From Chloroflexus sp. Y-396-1 (GTDB lineage: Bacteria; Chloroflexota; Chloroflexia; Chloroflexales; Chloroflexaceae): a stretch of 64,000 nucleotides of DNA. Position 1 is the stretch's first letter. Every line of letters begins with the position of its first letter. Shown here piece by piece: positions 62,166-64,000 of the stretch. The notes beneath the pieces were generated by a model that worked only from the letters and a program-made list of their open reading frames with translations, searched no databases and was not told the DNA's origin. The stretch covers positions 3,634,633 to 3,698,632 of the forward strand of contig NZ_KI911784.1 in assembly GCF_000516515.1 (NCBI RefSeq), given 5' to 3'. The position numbers and the translations under genes were made by a program.

Positions 62166-62594
62166 ATGGGTATGAAGGGGCGATGGTTGTTTTGGCTTGG
62201 GTTTGCGGTTGTTACATTGCTGGTTGCCCTCACGCTAGAGATAGGGCTTGGTAGTGGTGGCGCAGCGATGGGTATTGCTCTGAGTATCGTTATCGGAGGG
62301 TTGATTCGACACTGGAAGGAGCGGATCGCCTTTTCGTGCCGGCTTAATGGGCCAGGACTGCATCCGTTGCAGGTGAGTGCGTTCGGCGTGATGGCGCTTG
62401 GTGTGCAATGGTATTATGGGTTGGGAAGGGGCGCCGTTGCAACGTTGAGCGCATACTGGCCAGTGTTGGGTAGCTCGTGGTTTCCTTTACTGTTGGTCGT
62501 TGCCGGTGTAAGCTGGCTAGGTATCCTTAGCGTGAAGAGCAGTTGTCGTGATGAACAATTGCTGGCGATGATGGGTGAACACCATCGGCAGTAA
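62166..62594 (+). CDS. Small integral membrane protein of unknown function
   Basis: A 142-residue protein with two N-terminal hydrophobic segments (LFWLGFAVVTLLVALTLEIG and GGAAMGIALSIVIGGLI) and a further pair near the C terminus (QVSAFGVMALGVQWYYGLG and WFPLLLVVAGVSWLGIL). I recognise no family. It starts four bases after the polyphosphate kinase stop, so it should be on that transcript. ATG 62166 (then ATG 62172) is preceded by TAGGGG. Confidence 0.7.
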   Translation: MGMKGRWLFWLGFAVVTLLVALTLEIGLGSGGAAMGIALSIVIGGLIRHWKERIAFSCRLNGPGLHPLQVSAFGVMALGVQWYYGLGRGAVATLSAYWPVLGSSWFPLLLVVAGVSWLGILSVKSSCRDEQLLAMMGEHHRQ

Positions 62595-62664
62595 TACGAA
62601 ATGAACCTGGGAAGGCCGGTACGTGTCGGCTGGGTAAACGGTTGTACAACGTTTGAGGCTTATC

Positions 62665-64000
62665 ATGATGAACACAATCTGGCATGCGCTTGAAGAGCAG
62701 GCAGAACGGCGACCTGATCGGATTTTGCTCAGGTTTGCCGACCAGCAGTGGCGTTATGCAGAAGCGGCGAGGTTAGCACGTCAGGCAGCCGGTGTGTTGC
62801 GTGATCTTGGTGTACGACCAGGTGATCGAGTGGGGCTGATGCTCGGCAACACGCCAGACTATCTCTGGGCGTGGTTTGGGTGTGCCTGTCTTGGCGCAGT
62901 AGTGGTGCCGATCAACATCCACTTGAAGGGTGATGTGCTCCACTACATTCTTGACCATGCTGGTGCAACGGTGCTCATTATTGAGCCGCATTTGTATGAA
63001 CGGATTACTACGTTGCGCAACCAGTTGCCGACATTGCAACACGTGCTCGTGCGGGGTGATGGTGAACCGCTGCCCGACGCAATCGTCTGGAATCAGGCAC
63101 TTACTTCTGCGCAACCCGCCGATCCTTCACCTGGTAATGCTACCGATTTGCACAGTATTCTCTATACTTCTGGGACTACCGGTCCACCCAAAGGTGTGAT
63201 GCTCAATCATCATGCGTATCTCCATTCGGCAGCGCTATTTGCCGATGTCATGATTGGTGCGACCGCCGATGATGTGTTTGGTACAAGTTTGCCGCTGTTT
63301 CACATTAATGCGCAGGCGCATACGGTGTTACCCGCCATCCATCGCGGCACGACCATCGCCCTGATCGAGCAGTTCAGCGCCTCGCGTTACTGGCGACAAC
63401 TGGCCGATCTGGGAGCGACCGTGTGCAATCTGTTGGCGGCAATGATTCCGATCTTAATGAAGCAACCACCTTCGCCCGATGATCGGTCGCACCGGGTGCG
63501 GATCGCCGCCTGTGCGGCTACCCCACCTGATCTGTGGCGAGCATTTGAAGAGCGGTTTGGCCTGACGATTATTGAAGGGTATGGGTTAACTGAGACTACC
63601 GGTTTTTGTGTGGCTAATCCACGGTATGCAGTACGAGTCGGTACGTTTGGCAAGCCGATGCCAGGCTTTGAGTTGGCCATTTTCGGCGCCGACGATACCC
63701 CGCTACCGGCAGGTGTTCCCGGCGAGATCGTTATTCGTCCGCAACGAGAACATCTCATAATGATGGGCTATTATCGTCAGCCTGAGCAAACGGCAACCGC
63801 ACTCCGGGGGGGATGGTTTCATACCGGTGATCTGGGTCAGCTTGACGAGGCTGGGTACGCGGTCTTCATTGATCGGCTCAAGCAGTCGATTCGTCGTCGC
63901 GGCGAGAACATCTCCTCGTGGGAGGTCGAGCGGGCAGTGAATGCACATCCAGCCGTGCTCGAAAGTGCTGCAATAGGCGTGCCCAGTGAATTAGGCGAGG
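62665..64000 (+). CDS. AMP-forming acyl-CoA ligase (runs off the right edge)
   Basis: The first 445 codons of an adenylate-forming enzyme. ATP-binding motif SILYTSGTTGPPKGVML (about 167), substrate-region FGTSLPLFHINAQAHT, then EGYGLTETTGFCV and HTGDLGQLDEAGYAVFIDR near the C-terminal hinge with RRRGENISSWEVE. These show an acyl-CoA synthetase of the fatty-acid, crotonobetaine or aryl type; the CaiC-like gap after the P-loop slightly favours small or carnitine-like acids. ATG 62665 or 62668 (tandem) are possible, with TGAGG upstream. The stop lies outside the window. Confidence 0.88.
   Translation, partial: MMNTIWHALEEQAERRPDRILLRFADQQWRYAEAARLARQAAGVLRDLGVRPGDRVGLMLGNTPDYLWAWFGCACLGAVVVPINIHLKGDVLHYILDHAGATVLIIEPHLYERITTLRNQLPTLQHVLVRGDGEPLPDAIVWNQALTSAQPADPSPGNATDLHSILYTSGTTGPPKGVMLNHHAYLHSAALFADVMIGATADDVFGTSLPLFHINAQAHTVLPAIHRGTTIALIEQFSASRYWRQLADLGATVCNLLAAMIPILMKQPPSPDDRSHRVRIAACAATPPDLWRAFEERFGLTIIEGYGLTETTGFCVANPRYAVRVGTFGKPMPGFELAIFGADDTPLPAGVPGEIVIRPQREHLIMMGYYRQPEQTATALRGGWFHTGDLGQLDEAGYAVFIDRLKQSIRRRGENISSWEVERAVNAHPAVLESAAIGVPSELGE

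Overview
The window reads as chromosomal DNA from a filamentous anoxygenic phototroph of the phylum Chloroflexota, most likely the genus Chloroflexus. The main reasons are a bchY-bchZ pair (chlorophyllide reductase, needed for bacteriochlorophyll a), moderately GC-rich sequence, many large multidomain two-component proteins, a short four-repeat ribosomal protein S1, and intergenic regions loaded with palindromic repeats. The genus assignment is inference; no 16S or marker search was possible.

Layout. 1-12 kb: the end of a glycosyltransferase, a lone Phd/YefM antitoxin beside a long palindrome, a phosphatase/metalloenzyme pair, rpsA behind a consensus promoter, an ornithine cyclodeaminase family gene, UDP-glucose dehydrogenase, ilvD, then a reduced cyanophycin-synthetase-like protein divergent from a methyltransferase. 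12-20 kb: a repeat array, a glycogen debranching enzyme, a metallophosphoesterase, a ketopantoate reductase, an LppX/LprG-type lipoprotein overlapping an MFS exporter, and tRNA-Pro. 20-29 kb: a PhoB/PhoR-type pair, then a second two-component system whose kinase carries a PepSY sensor. This second system is divergent from an operon for a CxxCH heme protein, a double-PepSY membrane protein, a Pro/Ala-rich membrane protein, ApbE flavin transferase and a ferric-reductase-like cytochrome b. 29-38 kb: a rhodanese/metallo-beta-lactamase fusion, an MFS transporter, shikimate kinase, ClpB, ComEA and pyruvate kinase. 38-51 kb: a cobalamin-binding protein, an unrecognised 603-residue protein, a DHH-like protein, SurE, BchZ/BchY, a tyrosine recombinase, UppP, a GSA-aminomutase-like transaminase and a second metallophosphoesterase. 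51-60 kb: a Cys4/TM/Pro-Thr stalk protein and an overlapping signalling operon (four-PAS hybrid kinase, receiver, Hpt-receiver-diguanylate cyclase, receiver-ParA ATPase). 60-64 kb: a tandem PPK2 kinase, a small membrane protein and the start of an acyl-CoA ligase.

The most interesting candidate system is the PepSY-sensing two-component system facing a PepSY/heme/ApbE/cytochrome b operon (24.1-28.7 kb), which looks like a self-contained extracytoplasmic redox module. Other notable items are a cyanophycin-synthetase relative that has lost its ATP-binding machinery, the 603-residue orphan with an isolated recombinase-like core-binding domain, an LprG/P55-like lipid-export pair outside mycobacteria, and a modular non-coding repeat element present in three copies (near 10, 12 and 38 kb, the last inverted). 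All statements rest on reading the sequence and on recalled family knowledge; no database search was done.
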